This document shows positions 53,304 to 62,540 of a stretch of DNA of 64,000 nucleotides, piece after piece. Source of the stretch: Vibrio azureus (lineage in GTDB: Bacteria > Pseudomonadota > Gammaproteobacteria > Enterobacterales > Vibrionaceae); the NCBI RefSeq assembly GCF_002849855.1, contig NZ_CP018616.1:434001-498000 (forward strand), in the 5' to 3' direction. Positions within the stretch are counted from its first letter, which is position 1. Each line of letters opens with the position of its first letter. Made by a program: the position numbers and the translations under genes. Below the pieces are notes generated by a model, which had not been told where the DNA came from, ran no database searches, and worked only from the letters and a program-made list of their open reading frames with translations.

Positions 53304-54179
53304 ATGAAAAACAAGTTTGGAAATAAATTTATTGGAGTCCATGTTTCCGCTGCTGGTGGTGTGGATCAAGCGCCACTTCGGGCTCATGCGATTGGTGCCA
53401 ATGCTTTCGCTCTTTTTACAAAGAATCAGCGACAGTGGGTGGCAAAACCTTTAGAAGAGAAAATCATTAAAACTTTTAAAGAAAACTGCCATAGATTGGG
53501 GTTTTGTGCTGAGCATATTCTTCCTCATGATTCTTATTTGATCAACTTAGGCGCTCCGGATGAGGAAAAATTACAAAAGTCGCGTTTGGCGTTTATTGAT
53601 GAAATGCAACGTTGTCATCAACTGGGCCTAAAGCTATTGAATTTTCATCCGGGCAGCCACTTAAAACAAATCTCTGAACAGCAATGTTTGACGACAATTG
53701 CACACTCAATAAATCTTGCTCATCAAGCGGTACCTGATGTGATTGCAGTGATTGAGAATACAGCTGGTCAAGGAAGTAATTTAGGTTGGAAGTTTGAACA
53801 TCTGGCTGACATTATTGCTCAAGTTGAAGATAAAACTCGTGTTGGCGTATGTCTTGATACTTGCCATACTTTCAGTGCGGGCTACGACCTGCGTACGAAG
53901 GAAGATTGTGAACGGACGTTTGCAGAGTTTGATCATGTTGTAGGAATGAATTACCTCAAAGCAATGCATATTAATGACTCAAAAGTCGCGCTTGCAAGCC
54001 GAGTTGACCGCCATGAGTCACTAGGTAAAGGACAAATTGGTTGGGCATGCTTTGAATATATTGCTAAAGACCCCCGTTTCGATGGTATTCCTTTGATTTT
54101 AGAGACCATTGAACCTGAACTATGGCAACATGAAATCAATATGTTACGCAACTTTCATTTAGAAGCAGTCCCAGCATAA
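53304..54179 (+). CDS. nfo: Endonuclease IV Nfo
   Basis: 291 residues, a little longer than E. coli Nfo (285). Zinc-dependent AP endonuclease of base excision repair with an AP-endonuclease 2 TIM barrel. Motifs: [10 protein letters not shown] at the N-terminus, [14 protein letters not shown] near residue 108, [13 protein letters not shown] near residue 150, [17 protein letters not shown] near residue 180 and [23 protein letters not shown] near residue 230, together supplying the zinc ligands. It is flanked by palindromic repeats on both sides. Confidence 0.97.
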   Translation: MKNKFGNKFIGVHVSAAGGVDQAPLRAHAIGANAFALFTKNQRQWVAKPLEEKIIKTFKENCHRLGFCAEHILPHDSYLINLGAPDEEKLQKSRLAFIDEMQRCHQLGLKLLNFHPGSHLKQISEQQCLTTIAHSINLAHQAVPDVIAVIENTAGQGSNLGWKFEHLADIIAQVEDKTRVGVCLDTCHTFSAGYDLRTKEDCERTFAEFDHVVGMNYLKAMHINDSKVALASRVDRHESLGKGQIGWACFEYIAKDPRFDGIPLILETIEPELWQHEINMLRNFHLEAVPA

Positions 54180-54198
54180 ATGAAATAGAGCCGTTTCT

Positions 54199-54231
54199 TA
54201 TACCCAAGCTTCTTGAGGTCACTTGGGTATA
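54199..54231. repeat. TATACCC-type repeat, copy D (33-bp minimal form)
   Basis: TATACCCAAG at the left and CTTGGGTATA at the right flank a 13-base centre that retains CTTGAGGTCA, the arm sequence of the longer copies. It begins 20 bp after the nfo stop codon. Confidence 0.8.
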
Positions 54232-54256
54232 TACTATTTTTTATACAGGATAACTT

Positions 54257-54373
54257 ATGGCTCAATATCATTACTCCCCATCACTTTATCTAAGCCAAAG
54301 CGTGCGACGCTTCCCGATCCCCAACCGTCACATTTCTGGTCAGGGCCATTTTCGAACACCACAACGATATTAG
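54257..54373 (+). CDS. Possible 38-residue basic peptide between nfo and ung
   Basis: An ATG at 54257 with AGGA 6 bases upstream opens 38 codons to a TAG. The peptide begins MAQYHYSPSLYLSQSVRRFP and is rich in Arg, His, Tyr and Pro, with no hydrophobic segment. I recognise no family. It may be a real small protein, a remnant of a lost gene, or chance; the ribosome binding site is the only positive evidence. Confidence 0.3.
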   Translation: MAQYHYSPSLYLSQSVRRFPIPNRHISGQGHFRTPQRY

Positions 54374-54561
54374 AGTTTGCCTGAGCTCAGTGATGGAGGA
54401 GCGATAATAGTGAATCATCCTCTCTGTGGTTTTGACGCTGTTATTGGGGTGAATTGAAAATCGTTTTAGCGTGAAAGTGGGTCACTATCTTAAGGTAAGT
54501 TTTTGTTTGTTTGATTATTGATCGTTAGAATGAAGGCAAATCTTACTTTTAGGAATGCAGC

Positions 54562-55242
54562 ATGCTTGAGTCCACAACTTGGCACGACGTGATTGGCCAT
54601 GAAAAACAACAACCGTATTTTGTTGACACCATAAACTTCGTTGAAGCAGAGCGAAAAGCGGGTAAAGTGGTGTTCCCTCCAGCAAAAGATATCTTTAATG
54701 CTTTTCGGCTGACAGAATTTAACGATGTCAAAGTCGTGATCTTAGGACAAGATCCCTATCATGGGCCTGATCAGGCTCACGGCTTATGCTTCTCTGTACT
54801 TCCGGGGATAAAAACACCCCCTTCATTAGTAAATATGTACAAAGAGTTAGCACAAGATATTGAGGGTTTTCAGATTCCAGCTCATGGATTTTTACAACAT
54901 TGGGCTGAGCAAGGAGTGCTATTGTTAAATACTGTGTTAACCGTTGAGCAAGGAAAAGCACACTCACATTCGAAAACGGGTTGGGAAACATTTACAGATC
55001 GTGTCATTGCAGCGATTAATCTGCATCAGCAAGGAGTTGTGTTCTTGTTATGGGGCGCACATGCTCAAAAGAAAGGTCAGTTTATTGATCGAACTCGGCA
55101 TCATGTGTTGACGGCGCCACATCCTTCACCATTATCTGCCCATCGTGGCTTTTTTGGCTGTCAGCATTTTTCTCAGACTAATCAACTGCTGGCTCAACAA
55201 GGTAAAACCGAGATAAATTGGCACCTTCCAATGACGCCATAA
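54562..55242 (+). CDS. ung: Uracil-DNA glycosylase Ung
   Basis: 226 residues, family 1 UDG. It excises uracil from DNA as the first step of base excision repair. The catalytic water-activating motif [14 protein letters not shown] is near residue 62 and the C-terminal [14 protein letters not shown] near residue 187. The ATG at 54562 is preceded by AGGAATGC; the 182-codon minus-strand shadow is ignored. It is bracketed by repeat copies D and E. Confidence 0.98.
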   Translation: MLESTTWHDVIGHEKQQPYFVDTINFVEAERKAGKVVFPPAKDIFNAFRLTEFNDVKVVILGQDPYHGPDQAHGLCFSVLPGIKTPPSLVNMYKELAQDIEGFQIPAHGFLQHWAEQGVLLLNTVLTVEQGKAHSHSKTGWETFTDRVIAAINLHQQGVVFLLWGAHAQKKGQFIDRTRHHVLTAPHPSPLSAHRGFFGCQHFSQTNQLLAQQGKTEINWHLPMTP

Positions 55243-55249
55243 ATACTTC

Positions 55250-55318
55250 TATACCCAAGTGATATGCTCTCCAAAGGTCGTGTCGTTGAACACGGCATTT
55301 TGAAGTTACTTGGGTATA
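55250..55318. repeat. TATACCC-type repeat, copy E (69 bp)
   Basis: TATACCCAAGTGA at the left is matched by TTACTTGGGTATA at the right. The right arm keeps GTTGAACACGGCATTTTGAA, homologous to the right arms of copies A and B, while most of the left arm and interior is missing. It begins 7 bp after the ung stop codon. Confidence 0.82.
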
Positions 55319-55335
55319 TCGAGTCACACTGATTC

Positions 55336-55521
55336 TTACAGCTTGATATCTTCTAGAGTGATGTCATAGCAAGCATCGAGCTCTTGCAGTTCTTTGAGTA
55401 AACTACGTCGGTCGTTCATTGCTTCGATTTCTCGCCATTTACGTTTGACTGGTTTTGCCCGCACTTTTGGTGTTAATGGGATATCAAGATTGAAGATGTT
55501 GTCGAGTTGAAAGCCTTCCAT
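55336..55521 (-). CDS. DUF3545 family small protein
   Basis: 61 residues. It matches the short DUF3545 family of vibrios and shewanellae by its central KPVKRKWREIEAMNDRRSLLKEL segment. An acidic, hydrophobic N-terminus (MEGFQLDNIFNLD) is followed by a basic patch and a predicted helix. No function is known. It is convergent with ung, with repeat copy E between them. Confidence 0.72.
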   Translation of the reverse strand: MEGFQLDNIFNLDIPLTPKVRAKPVKRKWREIEAMNDRRSLLKELQELDACYDITLEDIKL

Positions 55522-56224
55522 AAGCCACCTATACCCTAATTTAGTTGAAGTCCTTTATCGCATGTTAAGTACCATACTCAGGAGAATCATAGCTATGATG
55601 TATTTCTCATTTGTGTCGGAAATATGACACTTTTATGCATATTATCCAATAGGTATCACGTTCTGTATGATGATGTTGAATTAAAAATAACCGAACGGGC
55701 TCACAAAAACGATTAAATGGTATTATCGACAATGTTAATGAGGTGGTGCGCTTTTTGCTGAGTTTTGAAGAGTGACCTTACCTGCCATGAATGAGCATGA
55801 TAAGGGGCTAATCGTCGACTGAAAAAGTATCGATGACGTGAGGTGATCCCTTGTCATCACTCGGTTTGTTATTGATTTATGATTGAACACCTTGATAGTA
55901 ATAATCACGAATAAATGTCTCAACCTAACAGGTGGTATGTTGCAAGAAGTACCACTTAATGTTGTTGTTCATGTTAACTTTTAGTGATGTTATAGTGAAA
56001 AACAACCCAAATATGCAGAATTTTGCATATTGATTTTTACTTGTCGAGGCTGCATTATCCGCCAGTCAAAAATACGCTGGTACGTAAGATGGATGCATGA
56101 AGCGACATTTACGATTCTAGATTGCCCTATAAACATTATTCATAAGCTAATACACTTTGACAGTTAGCAAGCAATCTAGTGGATGGCATGGAAGCAAAGA
56201 CCAGCGCCAATCTTTGAGGAACAC
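55522..56224. other. Long non-coding region before the AGCS symporter gene
   Basis: No gene is supported; the 62-codon minus frame at 55735-55923 is Ser/His-rich chance sequence. Three structures stand out: GTGGTA/TACCAC hairpin arms at 55932-55955; a 22-bp inverted repeat, AATATGCA-GAATTT-TGCATATT, at 56010-56031; and a -10-like TATAAA at 56128-56133. The region is unusually long for this window and may hold regulatory sites for the symporter. Confidence 0.4.
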
Positions 56225-57661
56225 ATGACAGACTTAATCAATTTGATGAACGACCTCCTTTGGGGCTCGATTCTGGTTTATCTCCTTGTAGGTGTAGGAA
56301 TATATTTCACGGTACGTTTGGGTTTCATCCAGTTCCGTCATTTTGGCCACATGTTCTCGGTACTTAAAAACAGCCGTAAAGCAGACAAAGCTGGTATTTC
56401 TTCTTTTCAAGCACTTTGTACTAGTCTTGCTGCTCGCGTAGGAACAGGAAATATGGCTGGGGTTGCGGTTGCTTTGACTGCAGGCGGCCCTGGTGCTGTA
56501 TTCTGGATGTGGTTGATCGCTATGCTTGGTATGGCTACCTCTTTTGCAGAAAGTACTCTTGCACAGTTATACAAAACCAAAGATGATGATGGCAACTACC
56601 GTGGTGGTCCAGCTTATTACATGGAAAAAGGATTAGGAATGCGCTGGATGGGCATCCTGTTCTCTATCTTCCTAATCATTGCTTTCGGGCTAGTATTTAA
56701 CGCGGTACAAGCGAACTCTATTGCCAACGCGATGCATAATGCATTTGGTTGGGATTCACTTTATGTTGGTATTGCGGTTGTTGCATTGTCTTCTATTGTG
56801 ATTTTTGGTGGCATTAAGCGTATTGCTAAAGTAGCAGAGTTGGTTGTACCAGTGATGGCTTTGGCTTATCTTGCTCTTGCTATGTTCATCATGCTGTCTA
56901 ACCTAGAAAAGTTGCCAGATGTACTGATGCTTATCTTCAAGAGCGCGTTTGGTCTGCAAGAAGCGGCAGCGGGTGGTCTAGGCTATGCGATTGCACAAGC
57001 TATGATCAATGGTATCAAACGTGGTCTTTTCTCTAATGAAGCGGGTATGGGTTCTGCACCGAACGCAGCAGCTTCTGCTACGCCTTACCCACCGCATCCA
57101 GCATCGCAGGGTTACGTACAAATGCTTGGTGTTTTCATGGATACAATCGTTATTTGTTCTGCGACGGTTGCTATTATCCTGATGTCTGGTGAATACGTTG
57201 GGCAGGCTACAGAAGTGACGGGTATTGAATTGACTCAACGTGCATTAAGCTCTCAGGTTGGTGATTGGGGTGGTATTTTCGTTGCGATAGCCATCTTCTT
57301 CTTTGCATTTACCTCGATCATTGCCAATTATTCTTATGCTGAGACAAACCTTATTTTCTTAGAGCATAACCATAAAGCAGGTTTAGGCATTTTCCGTATT
57401 GTTGTTCTAGGTATGGTTATGTTCGGTGCACTTGCTTCTTTACCGGTTGTCTGGTCTCTTGCGGATGTCTCGATGGGCTTAATGGCGATAGTAAACTTAG
57501 TCGCGATTCTGTTATTGTCTGGTATCGTGATTAAACTGGCGAAAGACTACAATCGTCAGCTCAGTGAAGGTAAGGTACCAACTTTTGATGCCAATGATTT
57601 TCCTGAGTTGAAATCTCAGCTAGAAGAAGGCATTTGGGACAACACTAAAAAAGAACAGTAG
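56225..57661 (+). CDS. Alanine/glycine:cation symporter (AGCS family)
   Basis: 478 residues from the ATG at 56225, which has GAGGA just upstream; the frame is open 14 codons earlier without a ribosome binding site. About eleven transmembrane segments. AGCS signatures are SSFQALCTSLAARVGTGNMAG near residue 60, GGPGAVFWMWLIAMLGMATSFAE, and KRGLFSNEAGMGSAPNAAA near residue 265. It probably imports alanine or glycine with sodium. It is monocistronic, with a long upstream region and a strong terminator downstream. Confidence 0.92.
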   Translation: MTDLINLMNDLLWGSILVYLLVGVGIYFTVRLGFIQFRHFGHMFSVLKNSRKADKAGISSFQALCTSLAARVGTGNMAGVAVALTAGGPGAVFWMWLIAMLGMATSFAESTLAQLYKTKDDDGNYRGGPAYYMEKGLGMRWMGILFSIFLIIAFGLVFNAVQANSIANAMHNAFGWDSLYVGIAVVALSSIVIFGGIKRIAKVAELVVPVMALAYLALAMFIMLSNLEKLPDVLMLIFKSAFGLQEAAAGGLGYAIAQAMINGIKRGLFSNEAGMGSAPNAAASATPYPPHPASQGYVQMLGVFMDTIVICSATVAIILMSGEYVGQATEVTGIELTQRALSSQVGDWGGIFVAIAIFFFAFTSIIANYSYAETNLIFLEHNHKAGLGIFRIVVLGMVMFGALASLPVVWSLADVSMGLMAIVNLVAILLLSGIVIKLAKDYNRQLSEGKVPTFDANDFPELKSQLEEGIWDNTKKEQ

Positions 57662-57714
57662 TTGATTCAGATTCAATAGACTCTAGTCATCGTTGAAAGC
57701 TATCAACACAATTT

Positions 57715-57747
57715 AAAAAGCCATGCAGACAATGCATGGCTTTTTTT
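57715..57747 (+). terminator. Terminator after the AGCS gene
   Basis: GCCATGC and GCATGGC form a 7-bp stem with a 7-base loop, with five A before and seven T after. Confidence 0.88.
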
Positions 57748-57785
57748 GTACTCTAATGGAAAATAAAATTAGGGAAGTGAAAGTC

Positions 57786-58562
57786 ATGCTTATCGTAGTT
57801 TCTCCGGCAAAAACACTTGATTACGAAACACCGCTTGTGACTGAGAAGTTTACTCAGCCAGATCTAATCAATTATTCAAAAGCACTGATCAAAGTGTGTC
57901 GCGAATTGACGCCTGCCGATGTGGCCGCATTAATGAAAGTCAGTGATAAGATCGCTGACTTGAACGTAGGGCGCTTTCAGGAGTGGAGTGAGACTTTCAC
58001 TACTGAAAACTCACGTCAAGCGATTCTGGCTTTTAAAGGTGATGTGTATACAGGTTTAGAAGCGGAAACCCTTTCTGATACTGATTTTGACTATGCACAA
58101 GATCATCTGCGCATGTTGTCAGGCCTTTATGGTTTACTTAAACCGCTTGATCTTATGCAGCCTTACCGTCTTGAAATGGGTACAAAACTGGCCAACGACA
58201 AAGGCAGTAACCTGTATCAGTTTTGGGGTAATGTGATCACTGATAAACTTAATGAAGCGATTGCAGCTCAAGGTGACAATGTGTTGATTAATCTTGCTTC
58301 GAATGAATATTTTAAAGCGGTAAAAGTAAAGAATTTAGATGCGCAAGTGATCACACCGATCTTTAAAGATTGTAAAAACGGTCAGTACAAGGTTATCAGT
58401 TTTTATGCGAAAAAAGCACGTGGCATGATGGCACGCTACATCATAGAAAATCGTATTGAAAGTGTTGCAGACCTGACCAAATTTGATACGGCGGGTTACT
58501 ATTTTGTAGAAGAAGAGTCTACTCCTACAGATTTAGTTTTCAAGCGTGAAGAGCAGAGCTGA
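57786..58562 (+). CDS. yaaA: Peroxide stress protein YaaA
   Basis: 258 residues from the ATG at 57786, exactly the E. coli length; the open frame begins 21 codons earlier but that part lies inside the preceding terminator. DUF328/UPF0246 family: [14 protein letters not shown] at the N-terminus, [23 protein letters not shown] near residue 120 and [12 protein letters not shown] near residue 175. In E. coli it limits unincorporated iron and DNA damage during hydrogen peroxide stress. Confidence 0.95.
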   Translation: MLIVVSPAKTLDYETPLVTEKFTQPDLINYSKALIKVCRELTPADVAALMKVSDKIADLNVGRFQEWSETFTTENSRQAILAFKGDVYTGLEAETLSDTDFDYAQDHLRMLSGLYGLLKPLDLMQPYRLEMGTKLANDKGSNLYQFWGNVITDKLNEAIAAQGDNVLINLASNEYFKAVKVKNLDAQVITPIFKDCKNGQYKVISFYAKKARGMMARYIIENRIESVADLTKFDTAGYYFVEEESTPTDLVFKREEQS

Positions 58563-58593
58563 TGATTCGCCAAGCTGCATAAATCAAACTAAG

Positions 58594-58614
58594 CCGGGGT
58601 TATCTCCGGTTTTT
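58594..58614 (+). terminator. Terminator after yaaA
   Basis: CCGGGG and CTCCGG pair over 6 bp (one G-T) around TTAT, followed by five T. Confidence 0.7.
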
Positions 58615-58675
58615 ATGCCGGTTAATTTGAAGATCGAGAAAAACTACCTATCTATCAGCTGTAATCAATTTATAT

Positions 58676-58703
58676 AAAAAAGAGCCGCTCCAGCGGCTCT
58701 TTT
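58676..58703. terminator. Terminator downstream of srmB (bidirectional)
   Basis: GAGCCGC and GCGGCTC form a 7-bp stem with a TCCA loop, flanked by six A and four T. It serves mainly the minus-strand srmB. Confidence 0.8.
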
Positions 58704-58721
58704 GGTAGAAATCAGAGAAAG

Positions 58722-59945
58722 TTACTTTTTCTTAATCACTTTCTTTTTGGTCGTTTTCTTTTTGTCGTCTTTTTTCTTTTTCTTCTTAAACACTGGCTTT
58801 TTGTGTTTAGGACGCATTTCTTTGACAAACCTTTCTTTGATATCTTCTTTTACGTAGCGGGCAACACGATCGAGCATAGGTTGATCGTGTGCTTCTACAA
58901 TTGAGATGGCATTGCCTTTTTTACCCGCACGTGCGGTACGGCCAATACGGTGAAGATAAACGTCAGCAGTACGTGGCATATCGTAGTTGATAACGTGGGA
59001 GACATTCGGTAAGTCGATGCCACGTGCAGCAACGTCTGTTGCAAGTAGAACATTAACGGTACCTTCACGAAAACGAGCAATGGCATTGTTACGACGGTCT
59101 TGCGGCATTTCGCCTTGAATCCAAGAACATGGGATCTGAGCACTTTCAAGTTGAGCTCGAAGCTCAGCTAAGCGCTCACGAGTCTTCAAAAAGACAATAG
59201 TACGTTCAGCTTGCTGAGTAATAATGTGTTTCAGTAGTTCAAGCTTATGCTCGGCGTTATCTGCTCGGTGATACCACTGTGCAATCTTTTTACGCTCACG
59301 TAATGGTGATTTTGCATCGATTTCCGCAGGCTCGTTGAGCAGGTCTGCTGTGAAGCCTTCTACCCCTTTGCCTTCTAAAGTGGCTGAGAAAAGTAATGTT
59401 TGCTTACGCCAACGACATTCAGATGAAAGGCGATCCACCGTTGGAGCAAAGCCCATGTCGAGCATGCGATCGGCTTCATCAAGAATTAGCCACTCAATGG
59501 CACGACAATCAAAGCGCTCTGCATCGATGTATTCACGGAGACGACCTGGCGTTGCGACGACGATATCTTGCGTGGTGGCAAGGATGTCAGCATGTTCTTG
59601 ATACTGGACACCACCAGTAATGGTAAAAATATTCAGCTTGGTATTTTTGGCCAGTGCGCGTGCTTGATCTGCAATTTGCATCGCGAGTTCACGTGTTGGT
59701 GTTAAGATCAGAATTCTTGCAGGTCCAGGCTTTCTGCGTGGAAAATCTTGTAAATATTGTAGAGCAGGCAGAACGAAAGCGGCGGTCTTACCGGTTCCTG
59801 TTGGTGCGGATGCCAAAATATCACGCCCATCTAATGCTTGTGGAATTGCTTCCGCTTGAATTTTAGTAGGGCGTTCGTAGCCCATTTCTTCAATGGCTTC
59901 AAGTAGGTTTTGGTCTAGATCAAGTTCAGCAAAGGTTCTGATCAC
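58722..59945 (-). CDS. srmB: DEAD-box ATP-dependent RNA helicase SrmB
   Basis: 407 residues. RNA helicase acting early in 50S ribosomal subunit assembly. Helicase motifs in order: Q motif (ERPTKIQAEAIP), I (APTGTGKTAAF), Ia (PTRELAMQ), II (LDEADRMLDMG), III (SAT), and the C-terminal motifs LLATDVAARGIDLPNV and HRIGRTARAGKKG. The C-terminal tail is a long lysine-rich stretch (KKPVFKKKKKKDDKKKTTKK) typical of RNA binding. The neighbour trmN6, adjacent to srmB in E. coli too, supports SrmB over other DEAD-box paralogues. It has its own likely promoter 3' of trmN6. Confidence 0.93.
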   Translation of the reverse strand: MIRTFAELDLDQNLLEAIEEMGYERPTKIQAEAIPQALDGRDILASAPTGTGKTAAFVLPALQYLQDFPRRKPGPARILILTPTRELAMQIADQARALAKNTKLNIFTITGGVQYQEHADILATTQDIVVATPGRLREYIDAERFDCRAIEWLILDEADRMLDMGFAPTVDRLSSECRWRKQTLLFSATLEGKGVEGFTADLLNEPAEIDAKSPLRERKKIAQWYHRADNAEHKLELLKHIITQQAERTIVFLKTRERLAELRAQLESAQIPCSWIQGEMPQDRRNNAIARFREGTVNVLLATDVAARGIDLPNVSHVINYDMPRTADVYLHRIGRTARAGKKGNAISIVEAHDQPMLDRVARYVKEDIKERFVKEMRPKHKKPVFKKKKKKDDKKKTTKKKVIKKK

Positions 59946-60016
59946 AATGAGTTCTCCACAAGCAAAGCTTGGTTAATAGGTTCGCAAAAGCAGCATAGAA
60001 TATAAAATGGTTGAGC

Positions 60017-60046
60017 ATTATAAAGTGATTGGTGATAAGGATCACA
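60017..60046 (-). promoter_or_regulatory. Candidate srmB promoter overlapped by a CRP/FNR-like palindrome
   Basis: On the minus strand a perfect TATAAT (60017-60022) has GTGATC 17 bp upstream. The palindrome GTGAT-AAGG-ATCAC (60032-60045) covers this -35. Read as GGTGA-N6-TCACA it fits 9 of 10 CRP core bases; read as an FNR box it has two symmetric mismatches. Confidence 0.45.
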
Positions 60047-60053
60047 TCTTATT

Positions 60054-60773
60054 TCACATCTTCAGATAAAACTCGTGGGTTAACTGGATAAAGTCTGCAC
60101 TGTAGCCTGTCTCTGTTTGGATAATGAGTTGTGTATCGTGAGTGTCACAAGCGTGTTTGGTTAATTCAATTAATAAACGATGAACTGGCTTTTTGGTTGA
60201 AGGTTGCACGCGACAAAGGCGTGACAAATGCCATCCTTGAGCACGAGCCATGTCAATAAACTGGTTGCCTTCGGTTACAGGCAGGACAAAATTTGCTTTT
60301 CCATCATCTGATAAGAGCTGATAGCAACGATGGAGCAGGTGACTGTGAGGAAGCGTCTCAGTATGGCGAGCAATGGCACGTTGGATTCGTTGAGCGGATT
60401 GCCCGGTATTGAAGTAGGGTGGGTTACAAATGATTGTTGAGAAACGATGTTTGGGCTCAAAACTCAAGACATCCCTATGAAGAATCGTAATGCGCTCTGT
60501 CCAAAGTGAATGAGAGCAGTTTAATCTGGCAGCGTCAATGGCAATGGGTTCGATATCCAAAGCGGTGATGTGACTTTCTGGAAAGCGCTGTGCACACATT
60601 AAAGCCAGTAAACCTGTCCCTGTCCCAATATCGAGTATATGACTGTTATCGGCACACTGTACCCATGCACCAAGCATGACGCCATCGGTACTGACTGGCA
60701 TACCGCTGTTTCCTGCTTGAATAGTAAATTGTTTAAAACTGAAGCTTTTGTTTTTATGCGCTGGTTTCTTCAT
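60054..60773 (-). CDS. trmN6: tRNA1(Val) adenine-37 N6-methyltransferase TrmN6 (YfiC)
   Basis: 239 residues from the ATG at 60773; a GTG at 60791 would add six residues. SAM-dependent Rossmann methyltransferase: motif I LDIGTGTGLLALM near residue 48 and the N6-adenine motif IICNPPYFNTG near residue 113. It methylates A37 of tRNA1(Val). The start choice is uncertain because neither codon has a clear ribosome binding site. It precedes srmB on the same strand and diverges from brnQ. Confidence 0.9.
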   Translation of the reverse strand: MKKPAHKNKSFSFKQFTIQAGNSGMPVSTDGVMLGAWVQCADNSHILDIGTGTGLLALMCAQRFPESHITALDIEPIAIDAARLNCSHSLWTERITILHRDVLSFEPKHRFSTIICNPPYFNTGQSAQRIQRAIARHTETLPHSHLLHRCYQLLSDDGKANFVLPVTEGNQFIDMARAQGWHLSRLCRVQPSTKKPVHRLLIELTKHACDTHDTQLIIQTETGYSADFIQLTHEFYLKM

Positions 60774-60984
60774 GATTATTTTATATTTCACCGATAATGT
60801 AGTTCATTACTCTGATGTTAATTTATTGTGTGGATATTTGTGTTATTGGTTGCTAAATTGTATGTGGTTTTGGTTAGTATAAAGAACTAGACTGTTTTTT
60901 ATTTGCAGTGAAATTCACTGCTTTGTTGTTCTGAATGTAAATTAATATGGTGTTTTTTTCTTAAAGGTTGCCAAATGATGAGCG

Positions 60985-61013
60985 TTTAGTCATTATTCGG
61001 CATTACTTATAGA
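60985..61013 (+). promoter_or_regulatory. Candidate brnQ promoter
   Basis: TTTAGT and TATAGA separated by 17 bp, start near 61020, about 80 nt before the preferred brnQ start codon. Confidence 0.4.
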
Positions 61014-61101
61014 TTGAGCTACGTCGTATCCATTTACTTTTGGTATACAAAAAGTGGTCGATGCATACACAACATTCATTAAATTAGATAAAGGGTTATC
61101 T

Positions 61102-62466
61102 GTGAAGCAGACGTTAAAACTAACAGATATTATCGCAGTCGGCTTTATGCTGTTTGCGTTCTTTTTGGGAGCAGGCAATATCATTTTTCCGCCGCTAGCA
61201 GGTCAGCTAGCAGGAGAAAACTTGTTGCCTGCCATGTCAGGTTTCTTATTAACAGCGGTAGGTCTTCCTCTTATTACCATCGTTGCTATTGCTGTTGCTG
61301 GTGGAACGTGGGATCACTTAACTAAAGATTTACCTCAGAAAGTCTCAGTATTGATGGCAGCATTGATCTTCGTCATCATTGGCCCTGCATTTGCTGCGCC
61401 TCGTACTGCTCTTGTTGCCTATGAAACGGCTGTTAGCCCTTTCTTTTCTGGTGCTGACCAAGCCCACCTTACGGCATTTTCAATCTTGTTCTTTGTTGTT
61501 GCCATGCTGTTTGCTTGGTTCCAAGGGCGTATGATTGACCTTATTGGTAAGATCCTAACGCCTGTGTTGTGCATCAGTTTAATTTCTTTATCGATTGCTG
61601 TCTTGATCGACCCTCAGGGACAACTTATGCCTGCGCATGGTGAGTATCTAACGCAACCGTTGACTAAGGGTTTCCTTGAAGGTTACAACACCATGGATAC
61701 CTTTGCATCTTTGATGTTTGGTATGCTCATGGTTGATGCACTTCGTAGCAAAGGTATTACAGAGCGTCGCGCAACGACAAAATACTTAATCTTAGCGGGT
61801 TGTATCGCTGCTGCTGGTCTCGCTTTTGTTTATATCTCACTCTTCTACCTTGGAGCAACGAGCTCAACGATTGCCGCAGGAGCGGATGGCGGAAGTGCCA
61901 TTCTGAGCCTATATGTCCAAGCTTTGTTTGGTTCATACGGTCAAATCGTACTTTCTGTAATTGTATTATTGGCGTGTTTAACAACTGCGATTGGTTTAGT
62001 GTCGGCATGTTCAGACTTCTTTAGTTCTAAAACGTCTATCTCTTACAAACAATGGGTGATCATTAATGGTTCATTGTGCGCACTCGTCGCGAATGTAGGC
62101 CTTGCTCAACTGATTGCGCTTTCTGTACCAGTACTCTTTGCTCTTTATCCTGTTGCGATTGCATTAGTTGCGTTGACTTTCCTGCGTAGTAAATTGCCAA
62201 ACCCTGAAATGGCATACCGCTGTGTACTATTGGTCTCTTTCTTATTCGCTCTGATTGATGCGGCTAAGGTTGCAGGCTTTAATATGTCTAAACTTGATAT
62301 GATTCCGTTATCGAGTTATGGCATGGGCTGGGTGCTGCCTACGTTCGTTGCAATCATCGCTATGTTCTTTGTTGCTAAGCCATCTGAAGATAGGTTGAAG
62401 AAAGTTGACCCATCTGAAGTAAGGTTAAAGAAAAAGTGGACAAAGAATTCTAAAGTCGCTGAATAG
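61102..62466 (+). CDS. brnQ: Branched-chain amino acid:cation symporter BrnQ (LIVCS family)
   Basis: 454 residues from GTG at 61102, which has AAAGGG about 8 bases upstream and begins VKQTLKLTDIIAVGF, aligning with known BrnQ N-termini. An upstream GTG at 61054 would add 16 residues. About twelve transmembrane segments; signatures are FLGAGNIIFPPLAG near residue 22 and GPAFAAPRTALVAYETAV near residue 95. It imports leucine, isoleucine and valine with sodium. The C-terminal tail is highly basic and has a small internal repeat (KPSEDRLKKVDPSEVRLKKK). Confidence 0.93.
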   Translation: MKQTLKLTDIIAVGFMLFAFFLGAGNIIFPPLAGQLAGENLLPAMSGFLLTAVGLPLITIVAIAVAGGTWDHLTKDLPQKVSVLMAALIFVIIGPAFAAPRTALVAYETAVSPFFSGADQAHLTAFSILFFVVAMLFAWFQGRMIDLIGKILTPVLCISLISLSIAVLIDPQGQLMPAHGEYLTQPLTKGFLEGYNTMDTFASLMFGMLMVDALRSKGITERRATTKYLILAGCIAAAGLAFVYISLFYLGATSSTIAAGADGGSAILSLYVQALFGSYGQIVLSVIVLLACLTTAIGLVSACSDFFSSKTSISYKQWVIINGSLCALVANVGLAQLIALSVPVLFALYPVAIALVALTFLRSKLPNPEMAYRCVLLVSFLFALIDAAKVAGFNMSKLDMIPLSSYGMGWVLPTFVAIIAMFFVAKPSEDRLKKVDPSEVRLKKKWTKNSKVAE

Positions 62467-62477
62467 TTGAATAATAG

Positions 62478-62508
62478 AAAAGCCCGAAGTGAAGACTTCG
62501 GGCTTTTT
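62478..62508. terminator. Bidirectional terminator between brnQ and fldB
   Basis: GCCCGAAGT and ACTTCGGGC form a 9-bp stem with a GAAG loop, flanked by four A and five T. It serves both convergent genes. Confidence 0.9.
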
Positions 62509-62540
62509 AGTGTTGGGTGGGGAGCTACTTGATGACCTTG

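Noticed and set aside
55735..55923. 62-codon minus-strand frame in the gap before the AGCS gene
   Set aside because: Low-complexity Ser/His/Thr sequence with no ribosome binding site or neighbours on that strand.
57723..57785. Upstream start of yaaA
   Set aside because: The extra 21 codons lie in the terminator of the AGCS gene; the ATG at 57786 gives the usual length and N-terminus.
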